A stretch of 64,000 bases of DNA from assembly GCF_000247695.1 (NCBI RefSeq), contig NW_004624730.1, forward strand, positions 28,830,860 through 28,894,859, written 5' to 3'. The stretch is from Heterocephalus glaber (Eukaryota > Chordata > Mammalia > Rodentia > Bathyergidae). Of this stretch, positions 46,594-57,866 are shown piece by piece; the first letter of the stretch is position 1, and every line of letters begins with the position of its first letter. The notes under the pieces were generated by a model. The model was not told where the DNA came from. It saw nothing but the letters and a program-made list of their open reading frames with translations, and ran no database searches. A program made the position numbers and the translations under genes.

Positions 46594-49500
46594 CTGATGA
46601 GACTCTACTCCAGTGAATGGTGGGCAGGGGGTTTCCAGTAGCCTCACAAGGAAGCAAGCCATCTGAGTCAGCTGAAACAGTAAAACTTGCAGCTTTTCCT
46701 CTGACTATTCTGGGCTTTTCAAATGTATTTCTAGACAAAATGTCAGGAGGAAGGAATTTGGAAGTTATTTTTTCAACTGGTTTCTTATCAAATCCATTCT
46801 TCTTTGCATTATCTGGTCTATCCCAATATGAAGCATGAGAAGTGGGCTCTGGGAAGCTGAAAGTGGGAAACATGCTGACTACTGGCTTTTTGTCCTTTTC
46901 AGAAATTTCTGGGTATGACTTGTGCCAAAATTGTTTCTCTGGCCAAGGAAAGGGCATCCATTTAGAAATCTGTGTTTTGACTGTTGTTTCTGGGGCTGAT
47001 GTAGGAGTAGAATGTAGCAGGTCAGAGTAGGTAAAGTGAGTGGTTCTAGTTGTGAATTTAGCTTTTGAGTGTGCCTTGGGTGGTATTGCAAATGCTACTA
47101 ATGATTGATGTGGACTAGTATCATGCCTTGAGGATTCATGCAGCTTGGCCACCATATTTGTCCTCTTGAAAACAGGTGTCCCCACATTGTCAGTAACCGC
47201 ACCTTGAGTAGAGGGAGGGGGAGTGGGCATGGGCATTTGAGGAGCACTGCTGCCTAGGAATGATGACATGGTTGAGGGACTGATTATGGTTTTCCTAGTT
47301 GTGGTATTCTGCTCTGATTTGCTAGACAAAGTTGTTTCAGAAGCAATAGTGCTTTTCAAAGTCAGAGTGTTCTCTTGGGGCAGTTCTTCAATTTCATCTA
47401 CCAGATTAGTAGTTCTGGAGGGCTGACCAATTGTGCCCAAAATTCCATTTGTGTCTTCTAGGAGGGAATGAGTGAAAGCAGAGATCTTTGGCTTAATTGA
47501 AGTTTCAGTTGTGGTTAGAACAGGAGGTAGCATAGCAGCAGATGTAGGGACACCAGAACTCTGCCTAGAAGAGGTGCTTGGATCATTCCTATTCTGAGAC
47601 TCCTCTATTATTTGCTCTTTTTGCATTCTCGGTCTTGCTGTTTGGATTTTATTGATAATGATAGATGTAGAGTCAGTAGAAAGAGTTGCTGGTGTTGTTT
47701 GCACCAATATCAAGCTTTTTGTGCTTGATTTTTTGCTTGTGATACTAGGAAACATAGGGTAAAAAGGTAGGAAGGGAAGTTCCTTCCTTGCTGGGATACT
47801 TTCAGGACTGTGTGTTTCAGTGATATTGTGGTGAACTGTAGTCGAAGTTGCAGGCGGAATTTGTGTCAGGCTTGCTGAGAATGTTGTTGAATGGAAGGGA
47901 CTAATTTTATTTGTGGGTAAAACAGGAGATATTTTAGGAAGCACTGTGGGTTTCCTTTTTTGTAAACCAAATTTGTGCAGATTCTTTAATAGCCCTTTTA
48001 GATTGTGGTTGTTTACAAAGATCTGATGCCAGGGAATTTTCCTTCTTGAAAATTTTGTAATGCCTATAGTAGTAGGGATTGATGGCTTGGTAATAGAACG
48101 TGAAAGTGGTGACATAATCTCTGAATCTCTTTCAGCTTTTCTGGTGCTAGACACATTTTGGTAAGCTTTATTCACTGTAAGAGTTTTTTCCATAGATATA
48201 GATCTTGGATAGTAAGTCAAGACTGTACCAGTTGAAGTTTCCTGGGTACTTTCATCACTGAAAAATCTTATTGTTCTCTCAATGTCTATAATGGGTTTGT
48301 TTTCAAACAGTAACGCTGGATTCTGAACTAGAGTTGTAGACTCTTCCGATGTGACCCTAGCGATGTTAGCTTTGGGGAGAGTGCTGCGGGAAGATCCTGG
48401 AAAAAACAGTGCTGCTGTGGTGGAGGTGGGAAGACAGGATGGGCATATCACATGGAACCCTGTGGCTGAAAATGCAGTGGTGCTTTCCTTAAAACCTCTG
48501 GATGTTGGCCTCACGATGCCATATCTCTGCCGTTGGAGAACTGGGGTTCTATATTGGCCTACAATTCGCCCTCTGCCCCAAATTTTCCTTCGTCTCCCAA
48601 AGCGTCTGTGTGGTGGGATGATAGCTGTATTATTTCTGAATGTCTGGAAGTGAGAATGGACAGCAGTGTGTGGATCTGAAGAAAGTTTGGAGATGCTAGG
48701 ATTTTGAGTAGTGTGAGAATGGAAGTGATTTCTCCTGGGCTCACTGCCTCTTGTTACAGGTGTCTCATGGTCATCTATGGTATTTACTGACTCTAAGATT
48801 ATGTCTACTTTTTTGTTAGTGCTACCAAGCATTTTAATATGGACATCATTGGTCATAGTCTTCCCCATTACTGGGAGTGCACTTAGAAAATTCTTTCTTC
48901 TCTCCATCTGATCAACATCACGAAACTCAGTGACTCCAGGTAGTAATGGAAAGATAGTAGTTGGATTTTGGTTGGTTGTGCCTTGAATTTTGCTTGATAT
49001 GGTTGGGTTTATAATCTTTGACATATTTGTAATTTTAATAGAAGTAGGTTGCAGTACTTGTGGACTTACAAGTGGGGAGACTTCGGTGCCAGAAGCCATA
49101 TTTGTCACAAGGTTGTGAGATACTATTCTAAAGTCAGCAGTCACTGTTGCTGGAACACTAGAAGCTCTGGTTGCCAGGACTGTAAATTCCTCATCTAGAG
49201 AGAGCATGCCTGAAGAGTCTTCTTCCTCAGTAGGTATTTTCACAAGTTGGGTGATGGGTAGGGGTGGCTTTGCTGTGATATTTGCCTGCTTCTCTGGCAC
49301 AGTATTCTTTTTAGCTTTTTGTAGAAATGCTGCCCAGTGTTGTGGGTCAATTCTCCGAGCAGAGGGAAGGAACTGCCTTCTGTGCTTCGTAAAACGTCGG
49401 TTTGTTGAATCTCCATGCTGCTGCTGTAGTAATTCCTGGTAATTGTCTTTCTTATTTATCCTTGAAACCTCTTTTCGAACCTCAATCCCCACAGCAGTAG

Positions 49501-50886
49501 CTGTAGGGAGCTGCACAGCTGGTAGGTCCTTAACGTGAGCACTGGCATCAGGTGTATTGAAACCAGATCCATCTGTGTCCACATCCTGCTTCTCTGGCTT
49601 TTGACCTTTTATTTTGACAGAAACTTGAAAAATCAAAGCAACAACCCCTAATGGGTTGGCTGCTACACAGTGATAATGACCTTGGTCCTCTTGTGTAACA
49701 CGGAATATTCTTAATGTGTCATTGTTAAGAATTTGCTTGTCTCCTGAGGACTGATACAGCACTGTATTTCCTGGAAGAACCCAGGTAATAGAGGCATCTG
49801 GAATGCCAGTAGAATGACATGGAAGATCCAATGTCTCACCAATGAAAACTGTGTGATGAACTCTGTTTTCTTCAGCGGCTTCTACATGGGGCTCTATCAC
49901 AGTTATCCTATAGGTAAGAATATCTGCATCATCATAATTGGTGCTTATGCAGTGGTATATTCCTGTGTCAAAACTATCAGCCATCTGCAGTTCCAATCTC
50001 CCACTTTTGTCTATTAGGATCCGTCCATCCTCACTCACATAAGGGGCTCTCACTTTACTCCCATCAGCTAGAAGCCACTCCAAGTGTGGGGTGGGATCTC
50101 CTTGGCCTGGGCAGTCCAGGGAAATGGTCTCACCAACCAACACAGTGTGTTCTAGCTTGGTATTGTTAAGCTTTGAAATCATGGTCCATTTGTGTTTCAC
50201 TGGCCTCTTCTCTGCTCTTGGTAAAGTGACTTGAGCATCAGCTGAGTAATGGATCTGTAATGTACTGAGGGTGGTGGTAGTTCTGTTCAGCTGCAAGGAA
50301 ATTTGGTCTTGCATGAACCAAGAAGGATCTGTGCTAAGATCAGCCTCTATGTTTGTAAAAATATCTTCAGGCTTAGGAGCCACCTGTTTATATTTGTAAC
50401 ACAGTTGAGGTGTTTCAGTGAGCAAATAGCTCCTTTCTAGTATCAGGGGAGAATCACTGTACAAAGCCAGAACTTGCCACACTGGATGGATGTGATTATA
50501 ATCCACATTGCACACAAGCAATGTTGAAATTGATGTATTTAATATGATATAGTCATTTTCTTCAGTGAGTGAAATGGGCAGTGAACTCAATGGCTTTTTG
50601 ATACTGCAGGCCATGTTAGCTTCATTTCCATTCTGGTCTGTCATATTCAAAGTGAGAGAGCCAAAAGGTGCCATGAAATCTTGGGGAGAGACCGAGGCAG
50701 AACCACTATCTTCCAGAATAGTCAAGCTCTTTGATTTCAGGGATGAGTCAATAATTGGCTTTGTGCACCGGAAAGCTGAAGCTGGGACGGTAGCAAAGGG
50801 CTTGTCTTTAAAGGTCCTGGGGTTCATGCAAAGGGGACACTGCTGAAGACTGGAGGGACTTCTATCTTTTTTGCATTTTACTACAT
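46594..50886 (-). CDS. IGSF10: IGSF10 coding exon 5: giant 4.3-kb exon
   Basis: TTTCCTAG precedes the exon and TCATCAG|GTATTT ends it. The exon is 4,293 bases with no stop: two bases complete Asp, 1,430 codons, one base left. It covers about residues 239-1670. It starts DVVKCKKDRSPSSLQQCPLC, the end of the LRR C-cap, then MNPRTFKDKP. Ig1 (LDCPGQGDPTPHLEWLLADG ... GIYHCISTN) and Ig2 (LPCHSTGIPDASITWVLPGN ... GHYHCVAANPLG) follow. About 960 residues of Ser/Thr/Pro-rich linker come next, with basic patches (RRFGRRRKIWGRGRIVG) and few Cys. It ends in the first half of Ig3 (LPCEATGNPLPTIHWSRV). The true start of the segment is the splice acceptor at 50886, not the Met at 50827. Confidence 0.97.
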
Positions 50887-51743
50887 CTAGGAAAAATCAC
50901 AGTTGAATTATTATGTTATGACCTCTTTGTAAATTAACATTTGAAAGAAATATTTTTGACAGAATTTGAAAAAATTTAAATTTTAATGTTTAATAGATAA
51001 CTTTTTAAGTGTTTCCCTCTGAAATGATTTCTAAAAAGATATTGTTTATATAAATCCTGCTATAATATAATATGCATAAGCACAAAGCTTTCGTCTGTAT
51101 TACTTACTATGTCTAGAAAATTCTGATATATATTTGCTACTCAGTAAGTGTTAGTTGAATAACTTAGTTCTTTACTTAAAAAAATATGCTCATATTCATC
51201 ACTTTTAATTAATAGTAGTTTACTTCTTCATTTTAATGTTTTAGGACAATCATAGAACTACATTGTCCTTTAAAAGGTAGCCTGTTTGATAAATGATCAC
51301 TTTACAAGCAGATATCATTTAAAACTGAAGTTTTTTCTCCAAAAGAACATTGCCTGAAATATGAGATATTGTGGCCTGGTTTAGCTTGGTAGACATAGGA
51401 ATGGAGAGAAATAGGTTCAGGAGATAATGAAACAGGTAAAATAGTAGTAGTAAAACAGTGGTAGAACATAGCAGGGGGATTGAGAAGAGTCTGGGGAGAC
51501 TCAGGCTTATGACTTTGGTAGTGAGTGGTGGTAGCCCCATAGGTTGATGTGAACTCAGTAGAAGAGAATCAGGTTTAAAGAAATAGGAGTTAGCTTTGTC
51601 CCCAAACAGCAGGTAGCTCATTAAAGGCCTGACATTCTGAAGAAGTCATAAGCTTGCAAGTCATATAGCACCAGAACTAATCTTTCCAAATCATAAACTT
51701 CCCATTCAGGTATTCAGATATCATATACATGGGGTTTTTAAAA

Positions 51744-51828
51744 AAATTTTTTTTTGGTACCGAGGATCAAACTCGGGACCTTCCGCTTGCAAGGCAGGCG
51801 CCAGAACCACTGAGCTAAATCCCTGGCC
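51744..51828 (-). repeat. ID SINE
   Basis: T run, GGTACCGAGGATCAAACTCG, CTTGCAAGGCAGGC and GAGCTAAATCCCTGGCCC: a full antisense ID. The flanks share ATACATGGG/ATACATAGG, a weak duplication. Confidence 0.88.
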
Positions 51829-52115
51829 CATACATAGGTATTTTAAATACATCTCTAGTAAGGGTATTTAAAATAGTCACTGAAATACTGGATAAGAGTT
51901 TTTTCTTATACAAAATGTAGCCTGAGATTTCCATACCATTCCACATAATAGCTCCTATACTATGCATTAGGCACAGAATTTAAGCACTGGATTTTTTATG
52001 TCTAATTTTCCAGAGTGGTTAGATGGAGTCAAATTGCCTTTACACATGTGCGCATTTCCTCTCAAAGGCCTAAGAAAGGTGCTCTGACTCAGGACTCCGG
52101 TCTCTGCAGTCTGTA

Positions 52116-52750
52116 CAGAAGTCCTCCCATATCTGCAATTTTACTTGCCTTAGTTTCAGTTACCTTTGTTTACTCATGGTCTGAAAACATATTGAAATGT
52201 TCTAGAAATAAATAATTCATAAGTTTTAAATTGCATGCTGTTCACAGTAGCACGGTGAAATCTCACACTATTCTAGTGTCCCATCCTCCCTCCAGTGTGT
52301 CCCCACTGTGCACAGTTCATGCTTGTTACTTATTACCTACCTCAGTTATCACATAGACTGTCACAGTATGACAGTGATTGTGTGAAGTAACCCTTATTTT
52401 GCTTACTAATGATCCCGAAGTGCAAGAGTCCTGATGCTGGCAATTCAGATATCTCAAAGAAAATCTATAAAGTTCTTCCTTTAAGTGAAAGGTGAAAACT
52501 GTCAGCCAAAGGAAAGAAAAAGCCCACATGCTAAGCTTGCTATGATCTATGGTAAGACTCAATCTATCTGTGAAATTATAATGAAGGAAAAAAATTATTG
52601 CTAGTTTTGTTATTTGCACTTTAAGTTGCAAAAGTTATGTTTAAAGTGTTTAGATAAGATGAACAAAGCACTGAATTACAAAGGACTGAGGTTTCCAGCA
52701 TCCACTGGGGGGCTTGGAATATATTCCCCATGAAGAAAAGGGAACTACTG
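52116..52750 (+). mobile_element. Tigger1-like element with transposase N-terminus
   Basis: This 635-bp element is flanked by TA (52114-52115 and 52751-52752). The left end is CAGAAGTCCTCCCATATCTG; the right end on the other strand is CAGTAGTTCCCTTTTCTTCA. Between them lies the start of a pogo/Tigger1 transposase: the frame near 52408 resembles PKRKSSDAGNSD and LPLSEKVKV, then IYGK/IREI-like sequence, with point damage. The catalytic part is deleted, so this is an internally deleted, immobile copy. Confidence 0.82.
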
Positions 52751-52862
52751 TATTTCAGTGTAAAAGGTGATGTCAAAGAGGTTTGTTGAGTCAGCATTCT
52801 TCAGCAAATATTATAGTGTAAACCTCTGCAGAAGTCATGGCTGACAAGAGTGAAAAGATTTG

Positions 52863-52960
52863 GGCTGGGGATTTATCTCAGTGGTTTCACCGCCTGCTGA
52901 GTAAGCGCAAGGAGCCAAGTTCGATCCCCGGCACCAAAAAAAAAAAAAAAAAAAAATTTT
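52863..52960 (+). repeat. ID SINE, sense, long A tail
   Basis: GGGCTGGGGATTTATCTCAG head with a tRNA-like A box, GAGCCAAGTTCGATCCCCGG B box, then 22 A residues. The long pure tail suggests a recent insertion. It folds like a tRNA only in part and is not a tRNA gene. Confidence 0.9.
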
Positions 52961-53149
52961 TGAGCAATCATAAAAGGCTCCTTCCAATCATCTCTTACCA
53001 ACAAGCAGCAAGCAGTGTCCCTCACCTGAGATCAAACCTTATGAAAATACAGAATATAACAGGTTTCTGGCTTAATTAAATGTCATCACGAAATTATGCT
53101 CAGATCTTATTATATTTATTGTCGACTGCATGTGAACAAAAGTTAGCAG

Positions 53150-53420
53150 GACTTGTACATCAGGTGTTTTGCCTTACATGCAAATCTGATTGTGTCATTC
53201 CATTCGTTCCATTACACCAGGTCCCAGTCTTACAGAATACTTTCTGTTCCTCAACCCCACCAAGCCCTGCCAGGCTCTGGCATGCACTGTTCCTTCTACC
53301 TTCACTCACTTGCTAACACATCCTCTTCCATCACTAACTGCATGCTACTCAACAGCCCAGCAAGAACAGCACTACTTCATGTTCTCCTAGTACCTTTAAG
53401 TTTTCCTATTATACCCTTCA
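53150..53420 (+). repeat. L2 LINE fragment
   Basis: The order CCAGGCTCTGGCATGCACTG, TTCCTTCTACCTTCACTCAC and GTTCTCCTAGTACCTTTAAG resembles the L2 segment 'gcctttgcacttgctgttcc...ctcagctcaaa'. Several short overlapping reading frames here come from this repeat. Confidence 0.55.
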
Positions 53421-54213
53421 CCACTCACCATTAGGATGACTGTTCCGTAGTGTGTCTTCCCACAGGCAGTAAACTTGGTATGGGATTCTCAGGAAAGATT
53501 GGGATGGGAAAGGAGGGACAGAGGAAGTGGTTGGATAGATAGAGCAGCTGGCAGGCTTAATTCTAAAACAATATTTTTTTTGGACATTTTAACTTACAAA
53601 CTTGGATGTGTGCTACAATTGAGAAAGTTCTGTGGTAGCAACTGGCCAGCAGGCAGTCTTGCTACTGCTATCACTACTTGGATTCCTGCAAAACTTTTCA
53701 TGGTAATTTGTATTGTTTTATCTTCCACTCTCTTACATGTATTATTAGTAACAATCTTGTTAAATTTACTATTTAATTGTTCATTTTTATGAAGTTTACA
53801 CTATTATTTGGTATTAAAATAAGAAAGTTATGGGTATAGAAATGCATGGAAACAAAGCAGCAGGACATATATTAGTGTTTGTGAGACAAATGTTTATCAG
53901 AGAAACGGCCACAAATCTACATTTTTAGAAAGCAATACCAAGAGTTTTGTGCAATCAAAGACTGGAAGATAACCCCAGGAAATGGAAGAATGTTACCTTT
54001 GACTACCCTGATATTTGCAAAGGATTGCCTATCACAGGCCAAACAAGACAACTGAAGGTGTGAGAAACTTTCAGATCTCTTGGAATAGAAAAAAAAAATT
54101 TCAAAGAACAAAGTTTGTGATTTATTCATAGGTATTGTAGGACTATCAGCAAGCTATCTAAGGCAAAAGGAGAACGCTCAATTATTTAGACCTGATTAAA
54201 AGATGTTAGCCCT

Positions 54214-54259
54214 TGCGCAAGTGCAAGGACCCAAGTTCGATCCCCAGTACACACACAAA
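54214..54259 (+). repeat. 5'-truncated ID SINE with 16-bp duplication
   Basis: It begins TGCGCAAGTGCAAGGACCCA and continues AGTTCGATCCCCAGTAC plus an ACACA-type tail. Flanks: AAAAGATGTTAGCCCT (54198-54213) and AAAAGATGCTAGCCCT (54260-54275). Like the copy at 34208, it lacks the 5' half. Confidence 0.9.
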
Positions 54260-55209
54260 AAAAGATGCTAGCCCTAAAGCATTTGTCTAATATATATATA
54301 TATATATATGCATAAATGGAACTTATTTGAAAAAATACAGATAAGAATTACACATACATGTTTGAACATATTAATGCTATAGGTATTCAGTGGGTGGTAG
54401 GCTCATTTGTATTCATCATCAAAATGGCTATATAACTGATAAATGCTGTGTTTAACAAAAGTTACTTAGTACCTACTATGCTCCAGGCATATGTAGGGAC
54501 TAAAGATGGATAAATTTGATATAGAAGGTCAACAGCTATCTAATACTAGTAAATATAATAAATTGCTACAAACACAAGAATGAAAGTGGAGACAAACTAC
54601 AAAAGCAGGGAAATGATTAGTCTGCTGTAGATGAGGTGGGTGTAGAAGCAGCCAGACTTCCCAGAAGGGAGAAGTATGGACTGAGCAAAGCTAGTTGGCT
54701 GGCTGGCTAGATGCACATCAAACAGAGGAGGAGAGGAAGGGCTCCCCATAAGGCAACAGCAGGTGTGAGCTGGAGGAACAGTGGTGGTGTGTCAGGAAGT
54801 AGTTTAGAATAATTATAGCAAAAAAGTGCTCTGTGTCCAGGATGAGAGAGAGGCTGAAGGTGGTAAAGGAAAGAAATGAGACTGAGGATAGGACCTGACC
54901 ACACTGGGAGGACCAGGAATGTGGGCAAAGGCACACAGGCTTGATTCTGTAAGCCGGAGGTTAGCAGACTTCTAATCTAATGGGCTAGGAAGTAAAGAAT
55001 TTAAGCCTTAGGGACTGTAGGTCTCTGACACAATTTCTTGACTGTACCACAGTAGCACTAATGCAGGCATAAAGAAATCCTTGTCACTGAATAATTAGTG
55101 AGACTACACTTTTTCTTCAGCAAATTACCTAGGGTTCTCAATTGCTGATAAAACACCCCCATGTTTATAATCCTACTTAGGACAAGATATAAACAATATA
55201 AGTAGATAC

Positions 55210-55600
55210 CTGGCTTCACCTGTATCCAGTCAGACAACCACTTTAAATGGCAGTCACAGGTCCATGGGTTCCCATGCAGATAAAGGCTTTCTAGGTCAGG
55301 CATATAAGAGAGCATCTCTTGAGGGAGAGAGGTCAGGAAGTTATCTGCTAAGTACAGGTACTTAATGAAAGATGTTTTAAATATCTGAAGGTAGCACAAA
55401 GAGACAAATGTTTCTGGATGGAGTTTAGTGAGCTGATTTCCTTCCAAATGTACCAGGCGGAGAGAGGTGAGTCCATAAAAAACCTCTGGGTTTATAAACT
55501 CAATGTTATTGTGGTCCATATGCAACCGAGTTAAGCTCCTGAGACCATAAAAAATATCTTTCTGAAGTTTTCGGACTTTATTATAGCTCATTTTTAAGAC
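55210..55600 (-). CDS. IGSF10: IGSF10 coding exon 4: leucine-rich repeats and C-cap
   Basis: ACTCATAG precedes the exon and AAGCCAG|GTATCT ends it. The exon is 391 bases, 130 codons plus one base; residues about 109-239. It starts VLKMSYNKVRKLQ and carries LRR motifs (LTRLHMDHNNIEFI, LRLVHLEGNQLTKL, IKYLYLADNFLTSL, LESLYLHGNPW) followed by the cap CDCHLKWLSDWIQ. The upstream VLK codons precede the first Met; the junction with exon 3 is in frame. Confidence 0.95.
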
Positions 55601-57736
55601 CTATGAGTAAAAAAGAAAACACACTTATTGTCAAAGAAATTCACACAAAGGAGAAAAGCTTGTCTCAATAATAAAACATGTTGAAGTTAATCCAGTGCAA
55701 CATGCACACCTTGTTAGAAGCCCAATTCTAACAAATTAATTGCTGATTAAATATAAGAAACTAGAACACTCAAATATTTTTAATGTTAAGGAATTGTTAA
55801 AATTAGAATAACATTGTGATTATTTTAAAAGATCCCTTAATTTAAACATATCTATTGAATTATAAATGCAACATGATAGCTTGGATTTGTTTAAAAATGA
55901 TTCAATGGAATGTAGTGCACAGTGACAAAATGACATAACTGATAACTACTGGGTAATGATTCACTGGAGCTCCTTATATTGTTTTATTTACTTTTGTATA
56001 TGGTTGAAAATTCTCATAAAGGATCTTTCAAATGTTCTTCCAAAAGGTTTAAGATTTATTGAGCTTGAGTTTCTAACATATTCACAAAGTTGCACAACCA
56101 TTCCCATTATATAAGGTTAGAAAATGTTCATCACCTAAAAATAAAAACCAATCATGATTAGCAGTTATTTTCTCCCTTTTAATCACCAATTTACATTCTG
56201 TTTCTATACATTGGCTTATCCTAGACATTTAAAATAAATGGAATCATACAATATGTGGCCTTTTGTCTCTGACATCTTTCATTTAGCAAAATGTTTTTAA
56301 GACCCATCCCTGTTATAACATGTATCAGCCTTTTATTCTTATTTATTGCTGGATAGTATTCCATTTCATTGATATACCACATTTTTTTATCTATTCATCA
56401 GTTGGTGGACATCTAGGGTGTTTTCTACTTTTGGTTATTTTGAGTAATATGATTTTAATTGATCTTGAAACACATAATTTTGAATATTTCAATATTCTCC
56501 AATTCCTTCTCCAATTAGTAGTTGAACATACTCATGCCCCCAAAAAGAAAAAACAAAGAAATGCTAATAAAAAAAGGGAGTTTTCATCATATCTTCCTGA
56601 TTTGGCCTAAAGTGTCATTTCTCTTGAAGATGCATTTCTGGAATGCCAAGTATCTAATAAACAAAGAAAAAGCATTGGCAACAAAGAAGAGCTTTGCCCC
56701 AAATGATACCTGGAAGTACAATATCAAACCAGAGGTCCCTTAAAATCAGCTGAAAGCCTAGTCATGACAATGGCTATGTGGAGAATGCCATGAAAGATAT
56801 GCAATCTGTTCCTCTTGAAGATATATCTATATATCTATATATTCCAAATAGAGTATGATTAAGTTAAATAAACAAAATCATTTAACATTCTGCATTCTAA
56901 TATTCCCCACCATGGTTAAAACCTTCCTCACGTAGCTCTAAAGTGATATTAAAAGGTTCCATGAGTGCTAGTGTTTATCTTTTATAATGGCATTATTGCC
57001 TTTATTTTATTACACTATATCTATTTTATGAAGAGTTCCGTCAGACGTTTCTTTCAGATTTAAAATTAGAAATGACAATGCTTTTCCTGAACAGTAGTCT
57101 TATTTATATTTATTTTGAAAAGTGTAATAGATGTGAGTTAGATTCTGAAAAGCTTCAAGTCCTACTTAGAGCAGACTTAAAAGTTTCTATGCATATATTC
57201 CTCTGTATTTCCCTCATTCTTGTCCTTAGACTTGTTTTAGCTTTTAGTTTCTCACTTACTTGTGTGATAATTCTTATAACACTTTATGCATTATTGGGAG
57301 TCCCTATAACTTTAAAATTTTTCAAGAAGGCAGAGTAGAAACAAGTAAATCAAGTGATGATGAAAAAACAGGGTATTGACTTATAGGAAACTAACATCTA
57401 AGATAGTCGTTATTTTTAAGGGATCACATTCTAGTGTTAGATATGACTAGATATAACCTTTTAGGATTAAATCTTAAAGGTTTAGTAATCCTGGAGTATT
57501 GTTTTTTTCCTTATGTATTAGCTGGAGATATGAGAAAACTGGTCTCAGAATATTTCTGTTTTTCTAATTTCCATATATGGTTTCATTAAAACAGAAGGCA
57601 GTTTTTTGGTTCTCCCTTGATGTCTGTCTCTAATTTACAGAATGTATACTCTTAGATCCTGGGAGAGGATAGTTTTTGGAGGAACAGCTCACAGGTCGGC
57701 CTCACCTCTTTAACCCCCCACTCCCACCAGTGTCAC
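55601..57736 (-). other. 2.1-kb IGSF10 intron
   Basis: It contains an antisense old L1 fragment (56040-56455). The stretch 56530-56800 has a run that reads somewhat like a decayed coding sequence (KEKALATKKSFAPNDTWKYN), but I cannot name it. The rest is unremarkable AT-rich sequence with a small TATATC repeat near 56820. Confidence 0.7.
56040..56455 (-). mobile_element. Old L1 fragment, antisense
   Basis: ATAAATGGAATCATACAATA, TGTGGCCTTTTGTCTCTGAC, TTGCTGGATAGTATTCCATT and CTATTCATCAGTTGGTGGAC are diagnostic of the antisense 3' part of a mammalian L1M-type element. Confidence 0.88.
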
Positions 57737-57866
57737 CTGCAGGGCCTGTAAATCCGAGAAGGTCTTGTCAGCAACTGTGTGAATGCCATTACTATGCAGC
57801 ATGAGTAACTCCAATTTATTCAGTCCAGAAAAATCTGTTTCTGTCAATCTAATCAAGCTGTTGTAC
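57737..57866 (-). CDS. IGSF10: IGSF10 coding exon 3: leucine-rich repeats
   Basis: TTTATTTCAG precedes the exon and CTGCAG|GTGACA ends it. The exon is 130 bases: one base completes Gly, then 43 codons, residues 66-108: YNSLIRLTETDFSGLNKLEL, LMLHSNGIHTVADKTFSDLQ, ALQ. Two LRR units (xxLxxLxxNxI) are visible. The phase agrees with exons 2 and 4. Confidence 0.95.

Larger units (their letters stand above)
50887..55209 (-). other. 4.3-kb IGSF10 intron
   Basis: It contains an ID (51744-51828), a Tigger element with TIRs (52116-52750), an ID (52863-52960), an L2 stretch (53150-53420), a truncated ID (54214-54259), a TA repeat (54290-54310) and an L2-like scrap (54460-54530). The segment 54620-54960 may be an old L2/L1-derived repeat. 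The rest is unremarkable. Confidence 0.75.

Noticed and set aside
48351..48653. 100-residue plus-strand frame opposite IGSF10
   Set aside because: It is the antisense shadow of the giant IGSF10 exon; several similar frames lie opposite its other exons.
52863..52960. tRNA gene-like sequence
   Set aside because: The A and B boxes belong to an ID SINE with a poly(A) tail; the tRNA fold is not preserved. The same applies to the other ID copies.
53080..53434. Three overlapping plus-strand frames of 66-93 residues
   Set aside because: They fall in an L2-like repeat; overlapping frames without conservation are not genes.
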